The position numbers and the translations under genes are program-made. This document shows, in pieces, positions 9,081 to 19,083 of a DNA stretch of 64,000 bases. Numbering within the stretch: position 1 is the stretch's first letter; the number at the start of each line of letters is the position of its first letter. The stretch spans positions 82,734 through 146,733 of the forward strand of contig SVDU01000014.1 of NCBI GenBank assembly GCA_015057705.1, in the 5' to 3' direction. The notes beneath the pieces were generated by a model. The model saw nothing but the letters and a program-made list of their open reading frames with translations. It was not told the DNA's origin and searched no databases. Source of the DNA: Paenibacillaceae bacterium (GTDB taxonomy: Bacteria; Bacillota; Clostridia; Lachnospirales; Lachnospiraceae).

Positions 9081-9323
9081 ATGAGTAAAGAAGACAGTGG
9101 TATATGGAAAGAAGGTAAAAGAGACCAGTATCTGGAAGGACTGAAAAGGTACAGAAATAAGGGGGTTCCCATTGTAATTGACGGCGAGGAACTGCCGGAG
9201 ACAGACTGGGGAAGAATATTTGAAATAAGGGAGGATGACAGCTTTTATATGGCAGACTATGTTCCTGATGAGGAGACCGGTAAACTGCAGGAAATCAGAT
9301 TTGACCGTGTCTACAACCGGTAA
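9081..9323 (+). CDS. Small hypothetical protein (80 aa), same operon as the kinase
   Basis: RBS ggggagatagcaatATG; acidic soluble protein; close spacing. Confidence 0.6.
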   Translation: MSKEDSGIWKEGKRDQYLEGLKRYRNKGVPIVIDGEELPETDWGRIFEIREDDSFYMADYVPDEETGKLQEIRFDRVYNR

Positions 9324-9525
9324 TTTCAGAAAACATGGGATCAGGGGCGCGTTGGCGGATTCCATCTTCAGCCCGGAGAGAATGAGTTTATACGCGTCAG
9401 GGAGGGACAGGGGAATCAGAATGTAATGAAAATGTAAATTCCAAAAAGAAAGAAGTATGATATAATCTAAAAGATATTACAGAAATGAGTTCATAAGATA
9501 TGATCCATAAGCAGGAGGAAAACAG

Positions 9526-11187
9526 ATGAAGAGGAAAGCAGTGCCGGTTATGGTGGCGCTGGGATTGATTTTGCTGGTTCTGGCCGGTTCTTTCGGAATC
9601 CGGGTTTTAGAACGGTATATTCCATCCAGTGAGCAGGCAGATTTGACTGAGATTTTTGGGGTCACAGGGGATGAGGTGGCAGTTTTTTTTAATGAGAATC
9701 TTCAGGAAACCAAAGGTCTTTTTGCAGAGGATCAGACCTACCTACCCATCAGTTGGATTAATGAAAATTTAAATGAGCGTTTTTACTGGGATAGTAATGA
9801 GAAGCTCCTTGTGTATACACTTCCGGATTCCATTGTTTATGCAGACCAGAATACAAAAGGTTCTTCCGGAAAATCACTGATTCTGGAGAAAGGGGATACT
9901 GTGTATTTATCCCTGGGCCTTATTGCTAACTATACAGATGCTGAGTTTACTGCCTATGATTCAGCTGTAAATAAGCGGGTGTTTATCAATAATAACTGGA
10001 CAGATAAAGAACGGGCTACAGTTGTTAAAGACGGTAACGTGCGTATCAAAGGCGGAGTCAGGAGCCCAATTGCAACTCATGTGAATGAGGGGAGCAAAGT
10101 GACGGTACTGGATTCCATGGACAAATGGGATAAAATCAGGACAGAGGACGGTTTTATTGGCTATGTAGAACGCCGACGCCTTGGAGAAACACAAAAAGAG
10201 GCTTCCGTAAGTACTTTTATAAAGCCGGTTTATAAAAATATAACCATGGATCAGCCGGTTTGCCTGGTATGGCATCAGGTTACCACGGCAGAGGGAAATT
10301 CTACCTTTGACAGTCTGATTGCCAATACCTCAGGGGTTAACGTGATTTCTCCAACATGGTACGAATTAAGTGATAATGAAGGTGGTTTTCATTCCCTGGC
10401 AGATGCGGGGTATGTAAAAAAGGCTCACGACAAAGGATTAAAGGTCTGGGCACTGATTAATAACTTTAGTTCCGATGTGAATACGGAGATTCTGATGTCT
10501 AAAACATCAACAAGGAAGAAGCTGATCGATGCTTTGATGGCAGAGGCAAAGACCTATGGATTTGACGGCATTAATCTGGACTTTGAAGGCATAAAAGAGG
10601 AAGCGGGTCCCCATTACATTCAGTTTATCAGAGAGCTGTCCATCCCATGCAGAGAGAAGGGGCTTGTTCTGTCCGTGGATAATTACGTGCCCGTTGCAGG
10701 AAATGAGTTTTATAACCGGAAGGAGCAGGGGATCGTAGCTGATTATGTGATCATTATGGGTTACGATGAACATTATGCAGGCGGAGAGGCCGGATCTGTG
10801 TCTTCTATTCAATATGTAGAAGATGGAATTAAGAATACGCTTAAAGTTGTTCCCAAGGAAAAAGTTATTAATGGTATTCCTTTTTACACCAGAATATGGA
10901 CGGAAGGAACAGATGGAAAGACTTCATCCTCTGCCATTGGTATCGCAAAATCCAAAGAATGGGTTACGAAAAATGATATGAAACTGTACTGGCAGGAAGA
11001 GTTGGGACAGTATTACGGAGAACTTCAGACAGAAGAAGGCAAAAAGACCGTATGGCTTGAGGAAGAACGTTCCATCGGTCTGAAGATGAACTTGATCCGT
11101 CAGTACGATCTGGCAGGTGTGGCATGCTGGAAGCTGGGGTTTGAGCCGGCTGATTTGTGGGATGAAGTACGGCTTGACAAGGAATAA
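9526..11187 (+). CDS. Membrane-anchored GH18 family glycosidase with SH3-like domain
   Basis: N-terminal TM segment; SH3b-like IKGGVRSPIATHVNEGSKVTVLDSMDKWDKIRTEDGFIGYV; GH18 active-site FDGINLDFEGI. Confidence 0.88.
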   Translation: MKRKAVPVMVALGLILLVLAGSFGIRVLERYIPSSEQADLTEIFGVTGDEVAVFFNENLQETKGLFAEDQTYLPISWINENLNERFYWDSNEKLLVYTLPDSIVYADQNTKGSSGKSLILEKGDTVYLSLGLIANYTDAEFTAYDSAVNKRVFINNNWTDKERATVVKDGNVRIKGGVRSPIATHVNEGSKVTVLDSMDKWDKIRTEDGFIGYVERRRLGETQKEASVSTFIKPVYKNITMDQPVCLVWHQVTTAEGNSTFDSLIANTSGVNVISPTWYELSDNEGGFHSLADAGYVKKAHDKGLKVWALINNFSSDVNTEILMSKTSTRKKLIDALMAEAKTYGFDGINLDFEGIKEEAGPHYIQFIRELSIPCREKGLVLSVDNYVPVAGNEFYNRKEQGIVADYVIIMGYDEHYAGGEAGSVSSIQYVEDGIKNTLKVVPKEKVINGIPFYTRIWTEGTDGKTSSSAIGIAKSKEWVTKNDMKLYWQEELGQYYGELQTEEGKKTVWLEEERSIGLKMNLIRQYDLAGVACWKLGFEPADLWDEVRLDKE

Positions 11188-11219
11188 CAGAAGAAAGGGA
11201 TAAGCAGGAAGGTCAGTTT

Positions 11220-12647
11220 ATGAGAAAGAGGGTATTATTGGCAGCATTGGCGGCTGCAGTTTGTGTAACTTCAGGCTGCTCTTTTAAAAAAGGAGCACAG
11301 GAACTTACGCAGGAAGAGAGTACGGCACAGCCGGAGACAACCGTTACACAAGTACAGACACCTTCCACAGCACAGGTCCCTGAAACCTCCGGGGAGTCTT
11401 CCCCAGAACAACCCCAGGCACTTGAGGAAGGAGCCGCCAGGATAATAATAGCTACAGATATTCATTATCTGGCCAGAGATTTAACCGATATGCAGATGAG
11501 CTATGAATATACGGCTGATCACGGAGATGGCAAAGTAATGAAATATATCTGGGAAATTACAGATGCGTTCATTGAAGAAGTGAAAGCAGAAAAACCGGAT
11601 CTGGTAATATTAGAGGGTGATTTAACTTATAACGGAGAGCGGGATAGCCATATAGAACTTGCCAGTAAACTGGAGGCCATAGAAGAAGCGGGAATTCCTG
11701 TAATCGTTATTCCTGGAAACCATGATATTAATAATCCTGATGCGTGTCGGTTTGAGGGAGAGTCCATAGTTAGTACGGAAAGTATTACACCAGAAGAATT
11801 TGAAGAGATATATGACGAATTCGGATATAGTGAAGCGGTGAGCCGGGACCCGGCGTCCCTAAGCTATGTATACCAGATCAATGATAAAACCAGAGCTCTG
11901 ATGCTTGACAGCTGCCAGTATAATCCAAAGAACCTGGTGGGCGGCATGATAAAAGATGATACATACACCTGGATTGAGGAGCAGATGGAAGAGGCATGGA
12001 ATCTGGGGATGAAAGTGATTCCTGTGGCCCATCACAATTTGCTTGATGAAAGTGAAGTTTATCTTCAGGATTGTACCATTGAGCATAGTGAACAGCTCAT
12101 TGATCAGCTGGAGAGCTGGGAAGTTCCTTTATTTTTAAGCGGACATCTTCATGTTCAGCATTATAAGAGATCCCATGGCGATTCTGGAATTTATGAAATA
12201 GTGACAGGCTCTTTGTCTACCCCTCCATGTTTGTACGGAATATTGGAGTATGGTCCGAAAGGAACCTTTAACTACCATACGAAATCTCTTGATATGAAAG
12301 CCTGGGCGGAGAAAACAGGTAATAAGGACAAGAATCTTTTGAATTTCAGTAATTATGGTAAAAAATATTTGAGTAAAGTTTTTTATAATCAGGCTCAGGA
12401 TGAGTTTAATAGCTTAAATACCCTTCAGGGTCTGACTGAAAGTCAGCGGGATATGATGGCTAAGGTATATGCAGAACTGAATTCTGCGTGTTATGAAGGT
12501 AAAGTAGCGGATATTCGTGAGAAGGTCATGGCAAAAAAGGGATATAAATTGTGGCAGGAAGAGGGGTATCCCAGTATTTTATCCCAGTATCTGGAGTGGA
12601 TCACTGCAGATGGCGGCAGAGATTATAACACATTAAGCGTTAAATAA
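11220..12647 (+). CDS. Metallophosphoesterase lipoprotein
   Basis: Lipobox TSGC; IIIATDIHYLA, LILEGDLTYNGE, VIPGNHDIN, SGHLHVQH motifs. Confidence 0.88.
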   Translation: MRKRVLLAALAAAVCVTSGCSFKKGAQELTQEESTAQPETTVTQVQTPSTAQVPETSGESSPEQPQALEEGAARIIIATDIHYLARDLTDMQMSYEYTADHGDGKVMKYIWEITDAFIEEVKAEKPDLVILEGDLTYNGERDSHIELASKLEAIEEAGIPVIVIPGNHDINNPDACRFEGESIVSTESITPEEFEEIYDEFGYSEAVSRDPASLSYVYQINDKTRALMLDSCQYNPKNLVGGMIKDDTYTWIEEQMEEAWNLGMKVIPVAHHNLLDESEVYLQDCTIEHSEQLIDQLESWEVPLFLSGHLHVQHYKRSHGDSGIYEIVTGSLSTPPCLYGILEYGPKGTFNYHTKSLDMKAWAEKTGNKDKNLLNFSNYGKKYLSKVFYNQAQDEFNSLNTLQGLTESQRDMMAKVYAELNSACYEGKVADIREKVMAKKGYKLWQEEGYPSILSQYLEWITADGGRDYNTLSVK

Positions 12648-12708
12648 AAGGAAAGTCACTTGTACCGGTTCTTTTTTAATTCACAAAAAAGTATAATTCA
12701 TTAAGAAC

Positions 12709-13425
12709 GTGAATCGGGTAAAGAGCGTGAAATTAAAAAAATGGGAACCGTTCATGGCGGTGATTTTGCTGATATTGGTTTATGTTATATCGAGCCAGGC
12801 GGGAAAGATGGCAGCAGTAAATAACGCCCCATCTGCACAAAAGAATCGGCCGGTGGTAGTAATTGATGCTGGCCACGGGGGGAATGACCCTGGAAAGATC
12901 GGGATTGACGGTACTCTGGAAAAAGATATTAATCTGAAGATTGCCATGAAACTGAAAAAGTATCTGGAAGCATCGGATGTGGATGTTGTTCTTACCAGAG
13001 ATGATGACAATGGACTCTACTCAGCCAGAGACAACAGAAAAAAGATGGCGGATATGACCAAACGGTGTGATGTTATCAATAAAACCAAGCCTGCATTGAC
13101 TGTAAGCATCCATCAAAACAGTTATCATCAGGAAGAAATCTCCGGAGGACAGGTGTTTTATTATAAAAAGTCAGAAAAAGGGAAAAAGCTTGCTGAAACC
13201 ATACAGGAACGGTTCGATTTTTTATTGGGAGATAAGAATACAAGACTTGCAAAACCCAATGATAATTATTACCTGTTGCTTCACGTGAGGACACCGATTG
13301 TAATCATTGAATGCGGATTCTTAACCAATAGCAGGGAATCAAAGCTTTTGAATAATGAAGATTATCAGGACCGGGTAGCGTGGACCATACATATGGGAAT
13401 CATGAGCTATTTAAATAATAATTAA
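12709..13425 (+). CDS. N-acetylmuramoyl-L-alanine amidase (Amidase_3, CwlD-like)
   Basis: VVIDAGHGGNDPGKIG, SIHQNSYH, IVIIECGFLTN motifs; N-terminal TM. Confidence 0.88.
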   Translation: MNRVKSVKLKKWEPFMAVILLILVYVISSQAGKMAAVNNAPSAQKNRPVVVIDAGHGGNDPGKIGIDGTLEKDINLKIAMKLKKYLEASDVDVVLTRDDDNGLYSARDNRKKMADMTKRCDVINKTKPALTVSIHQNSYHQEEISGGQVFYYKKSEKGKKLAETIQERFDFLLGDKNTRLAKPNDNYYLLLHVRTPIVIIECGFLTNSRESKLLNNEDYQDRVAWTIHMGIMSYLNNN

Positions 13426-13437
13426 ATATAAAAAAAC

Positions 13438-13467
13438 GGGAACCTTTGACTTACAGGTTCCTGTTTT
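13438..13467 (+). terminator. Rho-independent terminator after the amidase gene
   Basis: GGGAACCT...AGGTTCCTGTTTTT hairpin. Confidence 0.75.
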
Positions 13468-13488
13468 TGTCTTTACATGGAAGAAATG

Positions 13489-14208
13489 TTATTCCGACTG
13501 GATACCGGTATCTTTCTCAGTTTCCGGTTCCATTTCCGTTTCAGTGCTCTCTACAGCGCTATTTGACAGCGCTGCAGCAGTCTTATTAACTTCTCCAATT
13601 TTTTCAGAAGTTTTTGCTACTAATTGATCAGATCTGCTTTGTAGTCTGGATGCAGCCTCGATTTTTTGATCTGTATTTCCGTAACCTTGTTTAATCTCAC
13701 TTTTTAATACATTGATTTTTCCATCAATCATGTCTTTCGCGGATGAGATTATTTCTGCCTGAGATACACCGGATGATAATTTTGTGATTGCACTCATCTG
13801 CTCAGCCTGCGCATCTTCTTTTGATTTTGGTTTTTTATAAATTTTACCGGTTTCATCAATGAAATAAGGCTCCGATTTATCTGATTCATCCGCCTGAATC
13901 TGTGAGATCTGATCGTCAATGGCTTTTATCTGCATCTCAAATTCTTTCAGTTTATCATTCATGTTTTCTGAGCCGTTTGCCTGATCGGAGTCCAGCATCG
14001 ACTGTTTTTGTTCCAGAATCCTTTGCTTCTGATCCATCAGCTGCTTCAGCATACCCTGCTTTTTCCCGGCAGGGGAAATTGATACTTCATCGGTTTTCTT
14101 GCTTTCCTTACTTTTGCCGTAAATTGCCTCATATTTATTGTTAGCAGAACGGTTGATGGAAGCGATATTTATTTTTGTCGACTGGGTTTCCATTTTACCA
14201 ATATACAT
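13489..14208 (-). CDS. Hypothetical coiled-coil protein
   Basis: Charged Gln/Lys/Glu-rich heptads; N-terminal TDEVSISPAGKK resembles motifs in flagellar-type proteins; RBS upstream (minus). Confidence 0.6.
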   Translation of the reverse strand: MYIGKMETQSTKINIASINRSANNKYEAIYGKSKESKKTDEVSISPAGKKQGMLKQLMDQKQRILEQKQSMLDSDQANGSENMNDKLKEFEMQIKAIDDQISQIQADESDKSEPYFIDETGKIYKKPKSKEDAQAEQMSAITKLSSGVSQAEIISSAKDMIDGKINVLKSEIKQGYGNTDQKIEAASRLQSRSDQLVAKTSEKIGEVNKTAAALSNSAVESTETEMEPETEKDTGIQSE

Positions 14209-14310
14209 CTCATACCCTCCTTTTGTACTGATTATTTATTCGGCAGTTAGAGGAGGAATATAATTATTTTGGCGCAGACGGTAACGATTACGGTATAAAC
14301 GGTCTTACTA

Positions 14311-15549
14311 TCAATGAGATGGTGGAAAAAGTGGAAAAAGCTGAATCATGACACAAAAATGAAATAGTTCATCTGAAATTGAAATGTCCATAGTTCCATT
14401 ACAGCGTTCAACCGCATCACGAATGTTAGATAAACCGATTCCATGAAGATGGGGGTCTTCTTTTGAAGACAAAAAAGGGCTGATACCTGGGCTTGCTGTA
14501 TGTGGGACCGGATTGGTTATTTCAATCATAAGAAAGGAACGTTGGACACAGGAAACTGCTGTAATCAGTGGAGGATCATTCCGGTCGGTTAATTTTTGGC
14601 AGGCTTCCAGAGCGTTATCCAAAGCATTGCTTAAAATGATACACAGGTCAGAAGGATTGATTAGATCAGAGGAGGGAAAAATGAAATCTGTATCGAAACG
14701 AATTTCCCATGCTCTGGCAAGGGCAAGTTTTTCCCTGATAATTGCATCTGCATAAGCATTACCGGAAGAATAATCAGGATAAAAAGTATTAAAAGTTCCG
14801 GTTATACAATCCAGGTAATTAAAAGCCTCTTCATTCTTATTCATGGAGAGGAGATTCCTTAAGCACAGCATATGGTTCTTAAAGTCATGGCGAAAACCGG
14901 ACAGCTGTTTTTCCTCTTCCTTCCATGCTGCAATCCTTTTTTCCAGTATTGCATTTTTCTCATTTGCAAGGTGTAAGCTTAGTTTCCGGTCTGCATAGTA
15001 AGAGGAAAAAGTAATTAGTGAAACGCCGCCAGTTGCAACAGCAGTTGCGAGCATGTTAGATAACAGCGTGTTGTTGTACTGGATCTGGTTCCAGCCGTAG
15101 TAAATAACAGTCTGTCTGGTAAAGAAACATAAGATCAGGAGGAAAAGATTTTCCGGCATAGTAATCTCACCATGCAGATTACGGCATTTTCTGCCCACCC
15201 ATTCCAATATGGCTGCGTAAAGCAGGAAGGTTAAAATATCACATAGTTTATAAGCTATATCATAAGCAGATGAATTATGAATGATGTTTTTACTTAAAAA
15301 TTGAATTAATGGCAGAAAAACAAAATTGCATGTATATCCCAGCCCGTCAGTGAAAATAGCCAACATTACCTTTTTCCCGGTACTGGCCTGGAATAATACC
15401 CAGATCATGATTAGTGAAGTGATAAAATAAAACAGTTCCTGTGGAAAAATCAGGGCAAGTCTGCAATTAATGTTGATAAAGTTGGAGGCCATGGAAAAAA
15501 AGACAACTCCAATAAAGGTTAAAAGCTTGTGAAAACGGCATTTTAACAT
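14311..15549 (-). CDS. GHKL-type sensor histidine kinase (AgrC-like)
   Basis: Polytopic N-terminus; FRHDFKNHMLCLRNLL H-box; ILSNALDNALEACQ and GIGLSNIRDAVERCNG ATPase motifs. Confidence 0.85.
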   Translation of the reverse strand: MLKCRFHKLLTFIGVVFFSMASNFININCRLALIFPQELFYFITSLIMIWVLFQASTGKKVMLAIFTDGLGYTCNFVFLPLIQFLSKNIIHNSSAYDIAYKLCDILTFLLYAAILEWVGRKCRNLHGEITMPENLFLLILCFFTRQTVIYYGWNQIQYNNTLLSNMLATAVATGGVSLITFSSYYADRKLSLHLANEKNAILEKRIAAWKEEEKQLSGFRHDFKNHMLCLRNLLSMNKNEEAFNYLDCITGTFNTFYPDYSSGNAYADAIIREKLALARAWEIRFDTDFIFPSSDLINPSDLCIILSNALDNALEACQKLTDRNDPPLITAVSCVQRSFLMIEITNPVPHTASPGISPFLSSKEDPHLHGIGLSNIRDAVERCNGTMDISISDELFHFCVMIQLFPLFPPSH

Positions 15550-15596
15550 CTTACTAAAGAAACGATATTGGATGTAAGCGGTAAAAGTAAGAAGAA

Positions 15597-16313
15597 TTAT
15601 AACAATACCTCCTTTTTCATATATTTGAGGAAGGTACTGGAAAAATCCTGATATTTTCGTTTACTAACCGGAATTATTTCTCCGTTGGAAAGATGAAGAT
15701 CCATTCGGTCAAACCGGACAATATAATCCATGTTAACAATGTAACTTCTGTGGCACCGGAAGAAACGGGCGGGGAGATTCTTTTCAACGGATTCCAGCTT
15801 ACCAGAAACTTGGGTGGTATTAGTTTGGTTGTGAAGAGTTAGTGTTTTATTATTTACTTCCAGATACATAAGATCAGAGCAGGAAATGCATATAGTGGAC
15901 TGTCCTGATTTTACTATAATGGGAGGTTCTTTTAAGAGATTAAGCTGTTTGATTATATGATCAAGCACGGGATAAAGCTTTTGCCTGCTTACTGGTTTAA
16001 TGAGATAATGGGAGGCATCTACATCAAAGGATTGAAATACATATTGTTTATAAGCAGTAAGAAATACCAGTTTTGCCCTCGTATTGGTCTCCCTGATTTT
16101 ACGGGCAGTATACAGTCCGGATTCTTCGCCCATCTTAATATCCAGAAAAATAAGGTCAGGCACAGCTTTGGAGGACAGAAGCTCTGTTCCGGATGTAAAA
16201 AGGAAAAGCTGGAAGGGGATGTTCCGTGTACGGAAATACCCTTCCAGATCATTAGCAAATCCATGCATAAACTCTGCCTGGTCATCACAAAGAAATACGT
16301 TCATTGCGTCCAC
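15597..16313 (-). CDS. LytTR family response regulator
   Basis: REC domain (LIFLDIKMGEESGL) plus LytTR domain (FFRCHRSYIVNMDYI). Confidence 0.9.
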   Translation of the reverse strand: MDAMNVFLCDDQAEFMHGFANDLEGYFRTRNIPFQLFLFTSGTELLSSKAVPDLIFLDIKMGEESGLYTARKIRETNTRAKLVFLTAYKQYVFQSFDVDASHYLIKPVSRQKLYPVLDHIIKQLNLLKEPPIIVKSGQSTICISCSDLMYLEVNNKTLTLHNQTNTTQVSGKLESVEKNLPARFFRCHRSYIVNMDYIVRFDRMDLHLSNGEIIPVSKRKYQDFSSTFLKYMKKEVLL

Positions 16314-16327
16314 TTCCTATGTAAGAA

Positions 16328-17335
16328 TTAAAGCAGAAATATATTGTTCTTTCTGCACTCTTTTCGCATTTCGTCTGGCCAGATACTGGCCTGGACTTCG
16401 CCAACGTGTGCCCGGTCTAATAATAGCATACAAAGGCGTGACTGTCCGATTCCTCCGCCGATGGTATAGGGGAGTTCTCCATTTAAAAGCATTTTATGAT
16501 AAGGGAGCTCCTTGCGGTCTTCACACCCTGCCTTCCTTAACTGTTCTGACAGAGCTGTTTCATCTACGCGGATTCCCATGCTTGAGATTTCTAATGCACA
16601 GTTTAAATGTTCGAACCAGAAGAGAATATCTCCGTTAAGCTGCCAGTCATCGTAATCAGGTGCTCTGCCATCGTGAGTTTTTCCGCTTCCTAATTTATCT
16701 CCGATTTTCATAAGGAAGACACAGCCGTGTTTTTTTGTGATGGCATTTTCCCTCTCCTTGGGTGACAGTTTAGGATAGAGGTCTTCCAACTCCTGGGAGG
16801 TGATGAAAGTAATGTCATCAGGAAGTGTCTTGACTGCCTGGGGATATTTGTACCAGACTTCATGTTCCATGTGTTTGATAATCTTGAAAATAATTTTCAC
16901 GGTCTCTTTTAACGTATTTTCGTTTCTTTCTTCTCTGGTAATTACTTTTTCCCAATCCCACTGATCCACATAACAGGAGTGAAGATTGTCTAAATCTTCG
17001 TCTCTGCGGATGGCATTCATATTGGTGTAAAGTCCTTCTCCTGGCTGAAAGCCGTATTCGTGGAGTGCCATACGTTTCCATTTGGCAAGTGAGTGTACCA
17101 CTTCCATGGTTTCGCCGGGAACTCCTGAAAGATCAAACTGCACCGGGCGTTCCACACCATTTAAATTATCATTTAATCCGCTGCTTCGTTCTACAAATAA
17201 AGGGGCGGAGATTCTCTCTAAGTTCATCTCCTTACCCAGTTCCTTTTGAAAGGTGTCTCTTATGTATTTAATTGCCTCCTGGGTTTCCCGGACAGAGAGC
17301 CTGGGATCATAGTTTTGGGGTATAATCAGTTCCAT
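16328..17335 (-). CDS. asnA: Aspartate--ammonia ligase
   Basis: [40 protein letters not shown]; full-length AsnA. Confidence 0.95.
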   Translation of the reverse strand: MELIIPQNYDPRLSVRETQEAIKYIRDTFQKELGKEMNLERISAPLFVERSSGLNDNLNGVERPVQFDLSGVPGETMEVVHSLAKWKRMALHEYGFQPGEGLYTNMNAIRRDEDLDNLHSCYVDQWDWEKVITREERNENTLKETVKIIFKIIKHMEHEVWYKYPQAVKTLPDDITFITSQELEDLYPKLSPKERENAITKKHGCVFLMKIGDKLGSGKTHDGRAPDYDDWQLNGDILFWFEHLNCALEISSMGIRVDETALSEQLRKAGCEDRKELPYHKMLLNGELPYTIGGGIGQSRLCMLLLDRAHVGEVQASIWPDEMRKECRKNNIFLL

Positions 17336-17507
17336 GTTTTTCTCCTCTTTTAACGTATACTGTTATTATGGTATCATTGATAGGAAAAACTTACAACTGC
17401 TATTTGTACAGGGCTTTAAAAGCCCCTTTTGTGGGGGGTAAAAGCATTGCATGAGCCTTTACGCTGTGATATGATAAATGGAAGTGAAAAGAAAAGAGCA
17501 GAGAGAT

Positions 17508-18569
17508 ATGAATACGAAACGAATTATATTAAAAGACAGAGAGAATCCGGATTCAGAACAGTTAAAAGAACCGGCAAAAATATTAAGGGAAGGCGGTCTT
17601 GTAGCATTTCCGACGGAAACTGTTTATGGTCTTGGGGCCAATGCCTTAAACGAAGAGGCTGCAAAGAAGATATATGAGGCGAAGGGAAGACCATCGGATA
17701 ATCCTCTCATTGCCCACATTGCAGATTTTGACGATCTGCTGCCCCTGGTGACGGAAGTCCCGGAGGCAGGCAGAAAACTTATGGAAGCATTCTGGCCTGG
17801 TCCCCTTACGCTGATTTTTCCCAAAAGCAGTCTGGTTCCTTATGGGACGACCGGCGGACTTGATACAGTAGCCGTTCGAATGCCTGCTGACCCTGCAGCC
17901 AGCGCGCTGATCCGGCTGGCAGGAGTTCCCATAGCAGCGCCCAGCGCCAATACATCCGGCCGCCCCAGCCCTACCACAGCAGATCATGTATGGCAGGATA
18001 TGAACGGAAAGATCCAGATGATCGTTGATGGCGGTGCTGTTGGGATCGGTGTGGAATCCACCATCATTGACGTTTCGGGAGATGAACCCATGATACTAAG
18101 ACCAGGCGCAGTTACCCAGGAGATGGCATCTGCAGTTTTAGGGAAAGAGATCTGTCTGGATCCTGCTATTATCTCAGGACCGTTAAAAGCCGATGTAAAA
18201 CCAAAGGCACCGGGAATGAAGTATAAGCATTATGCACCTAAAGCAGATCTTACTCTGGTTGAGGGAAATACAGAAGCTGTGGTTTCTGCTATTAATAAAA
18301 TGGCAGAGGAAAAGCTGGAGGCAGGATACCGGGTAGGTGTGATCTGTACCGATGAGACATCAGATCTTTATCCGGGAGGTATTATAAGGAGTATTGGCAG
18401 CCGTCTGAAAGAGGAGTCTGTTGCCCACAATTTATATGCAGTTTTACGGGAATTTGACGATTTAGATGCTGACTTTATATTTTCTGAGAGCTTTTCCAGA
18501 AGTCATCTGGGACAGGCAATCATGAACCGGTTAACTAAGGCAGCTGGTTACCACATTATTAAAGTTTGA
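17508..18569 (+). CDS. L-threonylcarbamoyladenylate synthase (Sua5/YwlC/TsaC family)
   Basis: GGLVAFPTETVYGLGANA; APSANTSGRPSPT; Sua5 C-terminal domain. Start set at MNTKRII; ORF track starts 17478. Confidence 0.92.
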   Translation: MNTKRIILKDRENPDSEQLKEPAKILREGGLVAFPTETVYGLGANALNEEAAKKIYEAKGRPSDNPLIAHIADFDDLLPLVTEVPEAGRKLMEAFWPGPLTLIFPKSSLVPYGTTGGLDTVAVRMPADPAASALIRLAGVPIAAPSANTSGRPSPTTADHVWQDMNGKIQMIVDGGAVGIGVESTIIDVSGDEPMILRPGAVTQEMASAVLGKEICLDPAIISGPLKADVKPKAPGMKYKHYAPKADLTLVEGNTEAVVSAINKMAEEKLEAGYRVGVICTDETSDLYPGGIIRSIGSRLKEESVAHNLYAVLREFDDLDADFIFSESFSRSHLGQAIMNRLTKAAGYHIIKV

Positions 18570-18587
18570 AAGGGAGGAGCAGGAAGG

Positions 18588-19082
18588 ATGACTGGAAAAA
18601 GAGAAGATTATATTACCTGGGATGAATATTTTATGGGAGTGGCTGTTTTGTCAGGAAAACGATCCAAGGATCCCAGCACTCAGGTAGGAGCCTGTATTGT
18701 CAGTCAGGATAATAAAATTTTATCCATGGGTTATAACGGATTTCCACTTGGGTGTTCCGATGATGAATTTCCATGGGGAAGAGACAATGAGGCAGAGGAT
18801 CCCTATAATGCCAAATATTTCTATTCCACTCACAGTGAATTAAATGCTATTCTTAATTACAGAGGAGGAAGTCTGGAAGGCTCTAAACTTTATGTAACCC
18901 TTTTCCCCTGTAATGAGTGTGCAAAAGCAATCATACAGTCCGGAATTAAAACAATTGTATACGGTTCGGACAAGTATGCCGGAACACCTGCGGTGAATGC
19001 TTCCAAGCGTATGCTTAACGCGGCAGGAGTCCGCTATTATCAATATCAGCCATCCGGCAGAAAAATAGAGATCGAGGTTTAA
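18588..19082 (+). CDS. dCMP deaminase family protein
   Basis: HSELNAIL and PCNECAKAI zinc motifs. Confidence 0.9.
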   Translation: MTGKREDYITWDEYFMGVAVLSGKRSKDPSTQVGACIVSQDNKILSMGYNGFPLGCSDDEFPWGRDNEAEDPYNAKYFYSTHSELNAILNYRGGSLEGSKLYVTLFPCNECAKAIIQSGIKTIVYGSDKYAGTPAVNASKRMLNAAGVRYYQYQPSGRKIEIEV

Positions 19083-19083
19083 T

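Noticed and set aside
16084-16638. 184-aa plus-strand ORF spanning the LytTR and asnA genes
   Set aside because: Antisense to two confidently assigned genes and no family similarity recognised.
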